Below, piece by piece: positions 22,675-31,115 of a stretch of 57,135 bases of DNA. The DNA comes from a virus: the IMG/VR virus record IMGVR_UViG_3300035410_000105, positions 1 through 57,135 of that record; one strand, written 5' to 3'. Position numbers and translations under genes: made by a program. The notes under the pieces are model-generated. The model searched no databases. It had not been told where the DNA came from and saw nothing but the letters and a program-made list of their open reading frames with translations. The first letter of the stretch is position 1, and each line of letters opens with the position of its first letter.

Positions 22675-23762
22675 GCGACGCACAGCTCCAGTGGCTCGAC
22701 CGGATTCACGTCGGCGACTGCCGCGCGCTCATGCGGCGGATGATCGCCGACGGCGTTCGCGCTCAGTGCATCGTTACGTCGCCACCGTACTGGGGCTTGC
22801 GTGACTACGGCGTTGCGGGTCAGTTCGGGCTGGAACGCACGTGGACCCGCCACGTCGCGCGGATGCGCGGCGTCTTCCGTCTCGCCCGACAGGTGCTCGC
22901 TGACGATGGCGTGCTGTGGCTCAACTATGGGGATTGCTACGCCGGCGCACCGGGAGGCATGCAAGGGAAGAGCGGGCAGCGAGCATCACGCAACTTCACA
23001 GCACGGATCGACACGTTCAAACGCGGGAACGGACTGAAGCCGAAGGATCTCGTCGGCATGCCGTGGCGAATCGCCTTCGCTCTGCAGACTGACGGCTGGT
23101 GGTTGCGCTCGGAAATCATCTGGCACAAGCCGAATCCGATGCCGGAAAGCATTACGGATCGGCCGACGAAGAGCCACGAGCAGATATTCCTGTTCGCGCG
23201 CAGCTCGTCGTACTACTACAACCTTGAGGCCATCGCGGAACCTGTCTCCAGCGAAACTCATGCGCGGGCCGCGCGCGGCAGAAGCGGTGATCACAAGTGG
23301 GCCGACGGCGGCCCTGGCACGCACACAATTGCCATGTCACCCCCGAGCGCTGGTCGTGTGCCCGGCGTCAACCCGAAAGCCCGGCGCCCGAGCGGTTGGG
23401 CCGAGGGCTCCCAGGATCGTCGCGACAAGAAGGGCCGCTATCCGCGCTCGAAACAGAATGAATCGATGAGCGCGGCGCTGATCTCAGTGCCAACGATCCG
23501 CAACGCACGCACAGTGTGGACAATTCCCACCGAAGCCTTCGGTGGAGCACATTTCGCGACCTTCCCGCGGGATCTCGTTCGGCGCTGCGTTCTGGCTGGC
23601 TCACGCGTCGGCGATATCGTTTTCGATCCATTCATGGGCTCGGGCACGGTCGCCCAGGTCGCCGACGAACTGGGGCGCAGATTCATCGGCTGCGAGCTGA
23701 ATGCCGACAGCGCCGCGATGTACGGCCGCGAACGACCCGCGCAGATGGGCGCGCCGCTGTGA
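22671..23762 (+). CDS. DNA methyltransferase, N4/N6 type
   Basis: 363 residues from GTG 22671 (GTGA). Motif IV is TSPPYWGLRDYG (residues about 36-47) and comes before motif I, FDPFMGSGT (about 318-326), the beta-class order. The SAM-binding and target-recognition parts lie between (GMPWRIAFALQTDGWWLRSE; EIIWHKPNPMPE). SPPY enzymes methylate the exocyclic amine of cytosine or adenine. No restriction partner adjacent, so it probably protects phage DNA against host restriction or alters host methylation. Confidence 0.9.
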   Translation: MSDAQLQWLDRIHVGDCRALMRRMIADGVRAQCIVTSPPYWGLRDYGVAGQFGLERTWTRHVARMRGVFRLARQVLADDGVLWLNYGDCYAGAPGGMQGKSGQRASRNFTARIDTFKRGNGLKPKDLVGMPWRIAFALQTDGWWLRSEIIWHKPNPMPESITDRPTKSHEQIFLFARSSSYYYNLEAIAEPVSSETHARAARGRSGDHKWADGGPGTHTIAMSPPSAGRVPGVNPKARRPSGWAEGSQDRRDKKGRYPRSKQNESMSAALISVPTIRNARTVWTIPTEAFGGAHFATFPRDLVRRCVLAGSRVGDIVFDPFMGSGTVAQVADELGRRFIGCELNADSAAMYGRERPAQMGAPL

Positions 23763-23989
23763 ACGCTCTCGCGCTCAATGTCCGCACCTGCAAGACGTGC
23801 AGCGGCGGCCTGATGTATGTCGATTGCTACAACTGCGCTGGCGAAGGCTTCAGCCACCACGACTGCGGCGAGGATTGCTGTTGCTGCCTCGACCCTGAAG
23901 ACAACGTGACCTGCGACATCTGCAACGGCAACGGCGGCTGGTGGGCTTGCCCGTCATGCCAGCCGGGGAGTTTCGATGACGACGCTTGA
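23759..23989 (+). CDS. Cys-rich DnaJ-type zinc finger protein
   Basis: 76 residues from GTG 23759 (GTGA). About a dozen Cys as CxxC pairs: CKTCSGG, CYNCAGEGF, DCGEDCCCC, CDICNGNGG, CPSC. The CxxCxGxG units match the DnaJ central zinc domain. Probably a protein-binding zinc module; partner unknown. Confidence 0.7.
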   Translation: MNALALNVRTCKTCSGGLMYVDCYNCAGEGFSHHDCGEDCCCCLDPEDNVTCDICNGNGGWWACPSCQPGSFDDDA

Positions 23990-24218
23990 TCTATTCGGCG
24001 CAGCGCCCGCGCCACTCCGCAAGTCGGAGGGCTATTTCATGATGCCCGGCACCGGCCCAACGGGCCAGACGTGCCGCACGTGCAAGCACTACGTGCTTGT
24101 TGGCGGGCACGCGAGAGAATTTCGCAAGTGCGGGCGTATGGAGCGCCGTTGGACGCACGGGCCGGGCACCGACATCCTGGCGCGCGCGCCAGCCTGCAGC
24201 GGATGGGAAAAGCCGTGA
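23976..24218 (+). CDS. small Cys-containing protein
   Basis: 80 residues from ATG 23976. N-terminus TTLDLFGAAPAPLRKSEG, then CRTCKHYVLVGGHAREFRKC and a late ACSGWE. The 'C..CkhY......kC......C.GWe' pattern recurs in small phage proteins of unknown role and probably binds zinc. Confidence 0.65.
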   Translation: MTTLDLFGAAPAPLRKSEGYFMMPGTGPTGQTCRTCKHYVLVGGHAREFRKCGRMERRWTHGPGTDILARAPACSGWEKP

Positions 24219-24454
24219 ACGGCCCCCGCCTCCTCTGTTTCGGCTGCGGCAAGGAAACGACCGGGACGAAACCCATTTGCGACGCCTGCCTGATCGCTGC
24301 GGGTGAAGAGCCGAGGTCGTTCTGCTCGCTATGCGAGGCCTCGCTCGTCACGAGTTCGGGCGTGCTGATAGCAGTGGCCGGCATCCACAGGACGAAGGCC
24401 GGCGGATATGCAGGGAAGTGTGCGGCCGTGTTCACTTCACTGGAGCCAGCATGA
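24215..24454 (+). CDS. small zinc-ribbon protein
   Basis: 79 residues from GTG 24215 (GTGA); ATG at 24203 is the alternative. Three Cys pairs: CFGCGK, CDAC, CSLC. Two zinc knuckles likely. Unrecognised family. Confidence 0.6.
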   Translation: MNGPRLLCFGCGKETTGTKPICDACLIAAGEEPRSFCSLCEASLVTSSGVLIAVAGIHRTKAGGYAGKCAAVFTSLEPA

Positions 24455-24801
24455 TCGTCAGGCACTACGACTCGAAGTCACTCGACCTCGCCGAGCACTT
24501 CCTGCAGGACGAAACACGCAAGGCGGGCGACGCGCACGAGCTTGCGCTCGAAATCCAGCAGGCCGTCGAGGATTGGTTCGCGCAGCGCGAAGTGCCGGAG
24601 GCGTGTCTGCTGCCCTTGTCGCCCGCCGAGTACACCAAGGTGCGGGATCGCGCAATCGCCGGTGACGACAAAGCGGTGAGAGAGCTTGGGCTCTCAGCCC
24701 TCGCGATGCTGGGAGTGCCGCCCACAACTGAGGCCGATTTCGGCTGCACCGGCTGCCGCTCTTCTCCCTGCATTTGTCATGAGTTGGGGAACCCTCGATG
24801 A
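24451..24801 (+). CDS. hypothetical protein
   Basis: 116 residues from ATG 24451 (ATGA). Helical body (LDLAEHFLQDETRKAGDAHE) and a Cys-rich end GCTGCRSSPCICHE. No known domain. Confidence 0.6.
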   Translation: MIVRHYDSKSLDLAEHFLQDETRKAGDAHELALEIQQAVEDWFAQREVPEACLLPLSPAEYTKVRDRAIAGDDKAVRELGLSALAMLGVPPTTEADFGCTGCRSSPCICHELGNPR

Positions 24802-25025
24802 AACACGGCAAGCCACTACGGTCGGCACCGACTGAGTTCTTCCTCGTCATCGCTGCAGACACGCCGCTCGACGATGTGAAGGATGCGTGCAGCGTCCATG
24901 CTTCCGACACCGACGCTCTCGTGCGGGCGAGTGCCGACACCGAACCATACGATACCGACGACGGGCATGAGCGGTTTCCGTATATCGTCTATCGCGTGAC
25001 CCGCTTCGTGAAGGTGTCACCGTGA
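24798..25025 (+). CDS. hypothetical acidic protein
   Basis: 75 residues from ATG 24798. Beta/helix pattern FFLVIAADTPLDDVKDACSV and an acidic middle; ends YRVTRFVKVSP. Unrecognised. Confidence 0.55.
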   Translation: MKHGKPLRSAPTEFFLVIAADTPLDDVKDACSVHASDTDALVRASADTEPYDTDDGHERFPYIVYRVTRFVKVSP

Positions 25026-25237
25026 GCAAGCGCCCCATCCCCTGCCCCGAGTGCCAATCCATCGTCTCCGCCCGCGAAGGCGAGACCGCGATTCGCGTCT
25101 GCCTTCAGTGCGGCAATCGCTACATGCCGAGCGATCCGTGGTTGCCATGGATTGACGTTGCGGCGGCCGTAGTAATCGCCGTCGGCGCTCTCGTCGCCTT
25201 CTACTGGATCGGGAGGGTGTTCAATGTCTGGCGCTGA
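25022..25237 (+). CDS. zinc-ribbon membrane protein
   Basis: 71 residues from GTG 25022 (GTGA). CPEC (residues 8-11) and CLQC (27-30) form a cytoplasmic zinc ribbon; one membrane segment follows (VAAAVVIAVGALVAFYWIG). A zinc ribbon tethered to the inner membrane; role unknown. Confidence 0.65.
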   Translation: MSKRPIPCPECQSIVSAREGETAIRVCLQCGNRYMPSDPWLPWIDVAAAVVIAVGALVAFYWIGRVFNVWR

Positions 25238-25487
25238 CACGGCTCCAATCGGCCGCATCCGCATCCCACTGAAGCCGAGCCAGGTGGCGCAGCTGCGCCC
25301 CCACATCGACCGCGTGCGCGCGGCCGCCGTGCAGGGCAACCCCGGCATGCTCGTCGCGCAGATTCAATGGAGCCTCATAGACGGGACGTACTGGCTGACG
25401 CCGGCGTTCCTCGACCACGAGCTCGCCAAGGTCATCACGGAGAAGGGGCGCGAGGTTGTGGGAGAGACGCGGAGGGCGCCGCTGTGA
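25224..25487 (+). CDS. hypothetical protein
   Basis: 87 residues from ATG 25224. KPSQVAQLRPHIDRVRAAAV helix, then QIQWSLIDGTYWLTPAFLDH. No domain recognised. Confidence 0.6.
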   Translation: MSGADTAPIGRIRIPLKPSQVAQLRPHIDRVRAAAVQGNPGMLVAQIQWSLIDGTYWLTPAFLDHELAKVITEKGREVVGETRRAPL

Positions 25488-26209
25488 TCGCCCGCCCCAT
25501 CCTCATGAGCGCGCCGATGGTTCAGGCGCTGCGGGCCGGTCGAAAGACCAAGACTCGGCGAATCGTGAAGCCGAGCCCGGACTGGGACCAGCCCATGCCT
25601 TGCCCTTCCGTTACTTCGGAGGGATGGCAGGGCCCGCTCGATTATTCGGTGTGGGCGCATGAAGGCGATTTGGCCGATGGGTGCGTGCGTCGCTGCCCCT
25701 ACGGCAAGCCGGGCGGCCTGCTGTGGGTACGCGAGACCTGGGCCCAACCGTTTCGACGCAATCCCGGAACGACAGCGGCGAGCGGCGGCTGTGTTTATCG
25801 GGCCGACGACAATGGCCGCGATCTCAATCCCGGCGCGATGGACGGCAAATGGCGCCCCTCGATCCATATGCCGCGCTGGGCTTCGCGCCTCACGCTTAGG
25901 GTCACGGACGTCCGCGTCGAGCGGCTGCAGGACATCAGCGAGGCGGACGCCATCGCGGAAGGGATCGAGCGCATCGACGATCCGCGAGGCACCGCGTGGA
26001 AGTCGTACGAGATCATCCACGAGGGTCGCCACCGCGGGAAGCCGCACCCGCACGCACTCGCCCCGAACCGATCGCCGATCACGAGCTACCGCGAGTTGTG
26101 GGAGTCGATCAATGGCGGCGACTCGTGGGCGCTGAATCCGTGGGTCTGGGCCCTGACGTTTACCGTCAAGCAGCGCAACGTCGACGACGTGCTCAAGGCG
26201 GCGGCCTGA
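25484..26209 (+). CDS. ASCH-like phage protein
   Basis: 241 residues from GTG 25484 (GTGA). The start RPILMSAPMVQALRAGRKTK followed by TRRIV is the hallmark of a large phage family distantly related to ASCH/PUA-type RNA-binding folds ('PI.fs..mv.ail.G.KtqTRR'). Further signature blocks: LLWVRETWAQP, YRADDNG, WRPSIHMPRWASRLTLRVTD and RELWESINGG. Likely binds RNA or modified bases; biological role unknown. Confidence 0.75.
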   Translation: MIARPILMSAPMVQALRAGRKTKTRRIVKPSPDWDQPMPCPSVTSEGWQGPLDYSVWAHEGDLADGCVRRCPYGKPGGLLWVRETWAQPFRRNPGTTAASGGCVYRADDNGRDLNPGAMDGKWRPSIHMPRWASRLTLRVTDVRVERLQDISEADAIAEGIERIDDPRGTAWKSYEIIHEGRHRGKPHPHALAPNRSPITSYRELWESINGGDSWALNPWVWALTFTVKQRNVDDVLKAAA

Positions 26210-26472
26210 TGGACTTCTACGAGCGCAACAAGATCTCGCGCCCGGTGCCGAATGCGCCGAGCCGCAGCCAGTTGCTCGACGGGCGTTCGCGCGAATCGCT
26301 TCTGCGCAACGCATACCGCATGTGCCGACGAAGCCGGCTGTGGCGCGGGATCATCCTTTGGGCATGGGTCAGCGAAGTAACCGGACACGGCAGCGGCTAT
26401 AGCGAGCAAATCTGCCGTGAGTTGGGCTGGGACCCGAACATGCGCGTCGGGCCGAAGGCGGATCTGCCGTGA
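26209..26472 (+). CDS. hypothetical protein
   Basis: 87 residues from ATG 26209 (TGATG). Contains LLRNAYRMCRRSRLWRGIIL and WAWVSEVTGHGSGYSEQICR; basic with Trp. No family recognised. Confidence 0.6.
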   Translation: MDFYERNKISRPVPNAPSRSQLLDGRSRESLLRNAYRMCRRSRLWRGIILWAWVSEVTGHGSGYSEQICRELGWDPNMRVGPKADLP

Positions 26473-26774
26473 CCACGCGACCACTCTCCGTATCCATGCG
26501 CCGCGCCTTGATCGCGATGCTGAAAGCCCCGCTCGAGCGCCGCCACGATGCGAACTACGGCGAGGGCTGGCGCGACCACAGCAAGAATTTCCACGCGCTC
26601 ACCGTCATCCGGCACCTCCACGAGCGCGGGCTCGTGCTGCCGCCGACGCGGCTTGCGGTGCTGTCGATTGCGGGGAGGCGGGAGGCGCAGGGGATTCGTT
26701 CGGAAAACACAACGCGGCCGGAGTGCCGCAACGAAGGGGATAGCGATGCTCATACTGACCAGACGCACGGGTGA
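26469..26774 (+). CDS. hypothetical basic protein
   Basis: 101 residues from GTG 26469 (GTGA). A winged-helix-like N-terminal half ([40 protein letters not shown]) with a polar tail overlapping the start of csrA by 29 bases. Possibly DNA binding. Confidence 0.55.
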   Translation: MTTRPLSVSMRRALIAMLKAPLERRHDANYGEGWRDHSKNFHALTVIRHLHERGLVLPPTRLAVLSIAGRREAQGIRSENTTRPECRNEGDSDAHTDQTHG

Positions 26775-26955
26775 AACCGTGATGATCGGCAACGAAGTCA
26801 CGCTCACCGTTCTCGGCGTGAAGGGCAACCAGGTGCGCATCGGCATCAATGCGCCGAAGAGCGTGCCGGTCCATCGCGAAGAGATCTACGAGCGCATCAA
26901 GCGCGAGCTCGCCGGCGGGGAAGTGAACGGCAACCTGGCGAAGCCGGCGGCATGA
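26746..26955 (+). CDS. csrA: CsrA homologue, translational regulator
   Basis: 69 residues, full CsrA length. [20 protein letters not shown] then [20 protein letters not shown] and [14 protein letters not shown] match the family end to end; the RNA-binding Arg near residue 44 equivalent and the VHR-EEIY-IK C-terminal block are present. CsrA dimers bind GGA-containing stem-loops near ribosome sites of host mRNAs and change metabolism, motility and biofilm genes. Its own leader has AAGGGGATAGCG before ATG, so self-repression is possible. The adjacent HerA-like gene overlaps it (ATGA). Confidence 0.93.
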   Translation: MLILTRRTGETVMIGNEVTLTVLGVKGNQVRIGINAPKSVPVHREEIYERIKRELAGGEVNGNLAKPAA

Positions 26956-28805
26956 GCAAGCTCATCCTCGGCGAGTGGATCGACACGAAGGCCGGCATCT
27001 ACCTCGATCTCGCCCGCCTCATCGCAACGCGCGCCCTGCTGCAGGCCGAGAGCGGTCATGGCAAGAGCTGGGCCTTGCGCAAGATCCTCGAGGCGACGCA
27101 CGGCCACGTCCAGCAGATCATCGTCGACGTCGAGGGCGAGTTCGCAACGCTTCGCGAGAAGTGCGACCTGATCATCGCCGCGGCCCACGACGGCGACGTC
27201 ATCGTTCACCCGAAGACCGCACGGCTGCTCGCGACCCGGCTGCTCGAGACGCAGGCTTCCGCGGTGCTCGACCTCTCCGAGCTGAAGTCGCCAGATCGGC
27301 ACGCCGTCGTCCGTCTGCTCTTCGAATCGCTGATCGATGCGCCCAAGGCGCTGCGCCATCCGGTGCTGGTGGTGCTCGACGAGGCGCAGCTATTCGCGCC
27401 CGAGAAGGGCCAGGGCGAAAGCGAGGCGCTCGACGCCGTCGTCGACATGGCCAGCCGCGGCCGCAAGCGCGGGCTCGCGCTCCTCGCCGCGACCCAGCGC
27501 ATCGGCAAGCTCCACAAGAGCGTCGCCGCGGAGCTGAAGAACAAACTCATCGGCGCCGCGGGCCTCGACGTCGACGTAAAGCGCGCCGCCTTCGACCTCG
27601 GGATGACACCGAAGGACGCCCTCGCCGCCCTGCGCGTGCTCAAGCCCGGCGAGTTCTACGCGTTCGGCCCGGCGTTCCATCAGGTCAATCCGCGTGTGAT
27701 GCGCGTTGGCGCGATCGAGACGACGCACCCGAAGGTCGGGCATTCGCAGAAGGTCGCGCCGCCGAAGCCGAGCGAGGCGATCAAGGCGCTGCTGCCGAAG
27801 CTCGCTGACCTGCCGCGCGAAGCCGAAGAAGAGGCGCGCACGATCGATGACCTGAAGCGCGAGCTCGCCGGCGCAAAGCGCGAATTGAAGCTAGCGCAGC
27901 GCGCGCAGCCCAAAGCGGAGCCGGCTCCGAAGGTCGACGCCGGCGCCGCGCGCCGGGACGCGGCCGCCATCAAGCGCCTGCGCGGCGTGATCGAGGATCT
28001 CATGAAGTTCGTGGTGAAGATCAATGCGACAGGGTTCGCGAAGGACGCCGGCGTCGACCCGGCAGATTTGCGTAAGGCGATCGACTCGGCCGTCGGCCAG
28101 GCCATGAAGCTCGTTGAGTCGAAGGCTGGCGAGCGCGAGAAGGCGATGCAGGCGCTGCAGCGTGATGCCGGGCGGCTCATCGCGGCCGCGCAGAAACTGC
28201 TCGCGGATGATCCTGTTGAGTTGACCGTCGACGTGAAGCATCAGCAACCGTTCGCGGTGACGCCGGCGGCAGCGCGCGGCTCGTCATCCGCCTCGCGCCC
28301 GGCACGCGCGAGCAGCGAGCCGCCCGCCGAAGGCCTCACAGCACCCCAGCAGAAGCTGCTCGACTCGCTCGCGTGGCTTGAGTCTCACGGCATTCACCCG
28401 GCGCGAAAAGAGACGCTCGCCGCCATCGCCGGCGTCAGCCCGACATCGGGCGGCTATTTCAACAATCTCGGCGCGCTGCGCAACCAGATGCAGATGATCG
28501 ACTACCCGACACCGGGCGAGGTGGCATTCACGGATGCAGGACGCACTGCCGCGCGCCTCCATGACGACGGCCGCGCCGTTCACGAGCACTGGCTGGAGAT
28601 TGTCACCGCGCCACAACGCAAGATCCTCGAAAAGCTGGTCGAGGCGCATCCCACGCCGATGAGCAAGGACTCTCTGGCCGACCAGATCGGCGTGTCCTCG
28701 ACGAGCGGTGGCTACTTCAATAACCTGGGATACCTGCGCACGATTGGCGCGCTCGACTATCCGCAGAAGGGCTTCGTGTTGCTCACCAAGCACGTGATGC
28801 CGTGA
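26952..28805 (+). CDS. HerA-like (DUF87) ATPase with C-terminal repeated winged helices
   Basis: 617 residues from ATG 26952. Walker A is [12 protein letters not shown] (GHGKS at 35-39) and Walker B is [11 protein letters not shown] (about 138-148), followed by [20 protein letters not shown], as in HerA/FtsK-type motor ATPases of the DUF87 group. A long coiled-coil segment (about 290-330) follows. The C-terminus carries two copies, about 86 residues apart, of a winged-helix unit with [17 protein letters not shown] and [17 protein letters not shown]. HerA motors move DNA and pair with nucleases in repair and in several defence systems. Role in the phage is unknown. Confidence 0.85.
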   Translation: MSKLILGEWIDTKAGIYLDLARLIATRALLQAESGHGKSWALRKILEATHGHVQQIIVDVEGEFATLREKCDLIIAAAHDGDVIVHPKTARLLATRLLETQASAVLDLSELKSPDRHAVVRLLFESLIDAPKALRHPVLVVLDEAQLFAPEKGQGESEALDAVVDMASRGRKRGLALLAATQRIGKLHKSVAAELKNKLIGAAGLDVDVKRAAFDLGMTPKDALAALRVLKPGEFYAFGPAFHQVNPRVMRVGAIETTHPKVGHSQKVAPPKPSEAIKALLPKLADLPREAEEEARTIDDLKRELAGAKRELKLAQRAQPKAEPAPKVDAGAARRDAAAIKRLRGVIEDLMKFVVKINATGFAKDAGVDPADLRKAIDSAVGQAMKLVESKAGEREKAMQALQRDAGRLIAAAQKLLADDPVELTVDVKHQQPFAVTPAAARGSSSASRPARASSEPPAEGLTAPQQKLLDSLAWLESHGIHPARKETLAAIAGVSPTSGGYFNNLGALRNQMQMIDYPTPGEVAFTDAGRTAARLHDDGRAVHEHWLEIVTAPQRKILEKLVEAHPTPMSKDSLADQIGVSSTSGGYFNNLGYLRTIGALDYPQKGFVLLTKHVMP

Positions 28806-28999
28806 TGAACCTGCACATCGCAATCGGCTGGGGCCGACGACCCCATCTGACGCCGCCGCGACGACGCCGCGCGAGCGCTCCGCCCCTCGGCTGGCTCGCC
28901 CGTTTTGGGCGCTTCCACATCTACGTTGTGCGCGAGCCCGGGCGCGGTCGGCGCGGGCTGCGTTACCTCACCGCACTGGAGAACACCGATGGCCGTTGA
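28805..28999 (+). CDS. small basic hypothetical protein
   Basis: 64 residues from ATG 28805 (TGATG; a GTG lies three bases earlier). Arg/Pro-rich, with LGWLARFGRFHIYVVREPGR. Unrecognised. Confidence 0.5.
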   Translation: MNLHIAIGWGRRPHLTPPRRRRASAPPLGWLARFGRFHIYVVREPGRGRRGLRYLTALENTDGR

Positions 29000-29233
29000 C
29001 GGACCCTGGAACACGCCGGGCTCGAAGAAGCAGCCACAGGCGCCGTCCTCAAAAACTGACCTCTCCAGCATCGTCATGCGACTGCGGCGACAGATGGACT
29101 GGTTCACGAACGGTAGCGGTCCGGCGCCTTCGATGTGCCAGATGACGAGCGCTGCTGGATCAAGGGGTGCGTCCTTCGCAAAGGGCACGCCGGTTTCTGT
29201 GAGCCACAAGTCCCAAGGGGAGCGCCTCGCTAA
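28989..29233 (+). pseudogene. small protein gene with a probable one-base frame break
   Basis: ATG 28989 opens MAVDGPWNTPGSKKQPQAPS and continues to about MDWFTNGSG. From about 29120 the coding character moves to another frame, DVPDDERCWIKGCVLRKGHA then GFCEPQV, a Cys/His motif, ending TAA at 29231-29233 that overlaps the next ATG (TAATG). The original frame instead runs to 29249 through poor sequence (SMCQMTSAAGSRG). One missing base near 29115-29135 explains both. As given, the C-terminal metal-binding part would not be made. Confidence 0.5.
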
Positions 29234-29604
29234 TGGGAATGTTCGATGACCTCACGTCCGAGCTGCCAATCCCCGGAGAGCCGCAGCCGAAACGACTGTC
29301 CTTCCAAACAAAGGACTTCGACCGCTATCTGGAGCACTACACCATCCGTGCTGATGGTTCGCTGTGGCGTGATGCCGGCGATAACTGGCGGACGGGTGTG
29401 GTGCCGTTCCATGGCATGCTGAATTTCTACACCTTCGAATCTGACCCAAGTGGCAAGAGCCCCGGGATGTGGTTTGAATACGACGCGAAGTTCACGGATG
29501 GGAAGTGCCTCGGTATTGAGTGCGTAGAGATCCATCGTTCTCAATTCGGGAAAGAGCCAGAAATTCTCTACAGACGCGTAGTGAGCGAGGAAGTACGTAA
29601 GTGA
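29233..29604 (+). CDS. conserved hypothetical protein (MGMFDD family)
   Basis: 123 residues from ATG 29233. Starts MGMFDDLTSELPIPGEPQPK, then FQTKDFDRYLEHYTIRADGS. This opening recurs in many bacterial and phage proteins of unknown role. No catalytic motif. Confidence 0.65.
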   Translation: MGMFDDLTSELPIPGEPQPKRLSFQTKDFDRYLEHYTIRADGSLWRDAGDNWRTGVVPFHGMLNFYTFESDPSGKSPGMWFEYDAKFTDGKCLGIECVEIHRSQFGKEPEILYRRVVSEEVRK

Positions 29605-29825
29605 ACGCCTATCGCCGAACAGCACTGCTGTCGTCACTGATTGCAGTGGCTGGCCCGGAAGCAGTCGAGCGCTTGTTATCGTCTATGCCGCCGCCCTCAC
29701 CCGCTGAGCCTCGGCAACCGGTCGAGCGTGGCAAGCAAGAGGCCGCGCGCCGACTTCGACAGATACAGCGTGCAGAAGCGAAACGCACGCGACGTGCTTC
29801 CAATGGAGGACCAGACCGTGGGTAA
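29601..29825 (+). CDS. small basic hypothetical protein
   Basis: 74 residues from GTG 29601 (GTGA). N-terminal helix (TALLSSLIAVAGPEAVERLL) and a basic tail (QEAARRLRQIQRAEAKRTRR). Unrecognised. Confidence 0.55.
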   Translation: MNAYRRTALLSSLIAVAGPEAVERLLSSMPPPSPAEPRQPVERGKQEAARRLRQIQRAEAKRTRRASNGGPDRG

Positions 29826-30033
29826 GCGCAAGGCGCCGAATGCCAATCTGCTCGTACAGCCCAAGGACACGTACGATCCCGTGGACTACATCCTCGTGCA
29901 CGAGAAGTATTTCGACGGTATGCGCGCTGCGATCAAGGAGGCGCACGTTCGATTGAATGGCGCGCCGTGCATCTGCATCTATTGCCGCCACGACGAGAAA
30001 GCTTCTCTCAGCGCAACACCGGAGCCGAAATGA
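29818..30033 (+). CDS. hypothetical protein
   Basis: 71 residues from GTG 29818 (GGAGGA eight bases upstream); ATG 29803 is the alternative. Contains DPVDYILVHEKYFDGMRAAI and CICIYCRHDE, a CxxxxC pair. Unrecognised. Confidence 0.55.
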   Translation: MGKRKAPNANLLVQPKDTYDPVDYILVHEKYFDGMRAAIKEAHVRLNGAPCICIYCRHDEKASLSATPEPK

Positions 30034-30224
30034 GCCTCCCGCATCTTTGGGCCGTGTTCGATAGCAAAGGGAATCTGTGTACGGATGCCGTGCATGAACA
30101 GCGACGCGCAAACGATCTCATGCCCTTGGTAGCGAACGTCAAACCGGAAGACGGGCCGTTCCGTGTGGCCGAGGTCGAAGTGATCCTGTGCTTTCGTCCA
30201 ACCGTGGGGAGCGGATCACGGTGA
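30030..30224 (+). CDS. hypothetical protein
   Basis: 64 residues from ATG 30030 (ATGA). LWAVFDSKGNLCTDAVHEQR is a small beta hairpin pattern common in phage proteins of unknown function. Confidence 0.55.
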   Translation: MSLPHLWAVFDSKGNLCTDAVHEQRRANDLMPLVANVKPEDGPFRVAEVEVILCFRPTVGSGSR

Positions 30225-30511
30225 CTAGGATTTATGAACACCAGAAGCCGCACGAGCGTGTGATTCATTGGGCGAAGTTGCGGCGCGATGAGATCAAGGA
30301 AGCGATCAGGCAGCTGCAGACCGAAGACAAGATGGTCGCGGACATCCTGAAGCAGTTCGAGCCACTGGTGTGCGGCTACTGCGACGGTGAGGGCTCCGGG
30401 CTCTTCGGCGGCGACAATGTCGATGGCCCGCGCATGGCAACGTGCCCGAAGTGCAAGGGCACTGGCAAGCCGAGCCGAGGCGCTGCCCCCACGCCAGCGG
30501 AGCCGAAGTGA
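30221..30511 (+). CDS. helical zinc-finger protein
   Basis: 96 residues from GTG 30221. Helix (RRDEIKEAIRQLQTEDKMVA) followed by CGYCDGEGSG ... CPKCKGTGKP, two CxxCxGxG units of DnaJ type. Role unknown. Confidence 0.65.
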   Translation: MTRIYEHQKPHERVIHWAKLRRDEIKEAIRQLQTEDKMVADILKQFEPLVCGYCDGEGSGLFGGDNVDGPRMATCPKCKGTGKPSRGAAPTPAEPK

Positions 30512-30708
30512 GCATCCGTTGCGCACTCGGCATCCATAGATATGTTGATGCCGAGCACGAGCCAAGTGGGCACAGCATGAACGAACTGATTTGCAGTTTG
30601 TATGCCGATCTAGGCGAATGCGAGCGCTGCGGAAAGCTCAAATGGATTCACCGCACGGGCTTGCCATTGCCAATACGCGCTCAACCACAGCCAGCGGACC
30701 CCGCCTGA
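30508..30708 (+). CDS. small Cys-containing protein
   Basis: 66 residues from GTG 30508 (GTGA). CALGIHRYVDAE start and CERCGKLKWIHR near the end give a zinc-knuckle pattern seen in small phage proteins. Role unknown. Confidence 0.55.
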   Translation: MSIRCALGIHRYVDAEHEPSGHSMNELICSLYADLGECERCGKLKWIHRTGLPLPIRAQPQPADPA

Positions 30709-31115
30709 TGCGCGCAGGTAGCTGCATCCACTATCGAGGCTGCGTGGACGAGAAGATCTGCGCGCGCGGCATCGACGTGCGCAAGCGCTTCGAGCCGCGC
30801 TGGCCGTGCTGGACCGGCAACACGCCGCCAGAGTCGAGCGCGGTGTGCCCGTTCTACGAGGAGCCCACCGCCGAGCAGCTCGCCGCGCACAAGATGAAGG
30901 CCGATGCGGCTGTCGGACGGATGTTCGCGGCGATGGTCGCGATTGAGGAATGGGAGGCTGGGCAGCCGAAGACGCGGCCGCTGCAGGGCTCGATTACGTG
31001 TCCATGCTGCCAGCAGGCGCTCGACATTGTCGTGACCGAGAGCCATCTATATGCGCAGTGCGCGACGGCGAAGTGTGTGGAGTTTCGGGGGAATCGGCGG
31101 GGGATGGAGCGGTGA
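30708..31115 (+). CDS. Cys-rich hypothetical protein
   Basis: 135 residues from ATG 30708 (TGATG). N-terminal Cys set (CIHYRGCVDEKICARGIDVR ... CWTG ... CPFYEEP), helical middle, then CPCCQQALDIV and ATAKCVEF. At least two metal sites likely. Unrecognised. Confidence 0.6.
   Translation: MRAGSCIHYRGCVDEKICARGIDVRKRFEPRWPCWTGNTPPESSAVCPFYEEPTAEQLAAHKMKADAAVGRMFAAMVAIEEWEAGQPKTRPLQGSITCPCCQQALDIVVTESHLYAQCATAKCVEFRGNRRGMER

Noticed and set aside
28757-29209. 150-codon minus-strand ORF with peptide-like start
   Set aside because: Some stretches look coding (for example VIWHIEGAGPLPFVNQ), but it runs against a coupled plus-strand gene chain and has no ribosome site or neighbours on its strand.
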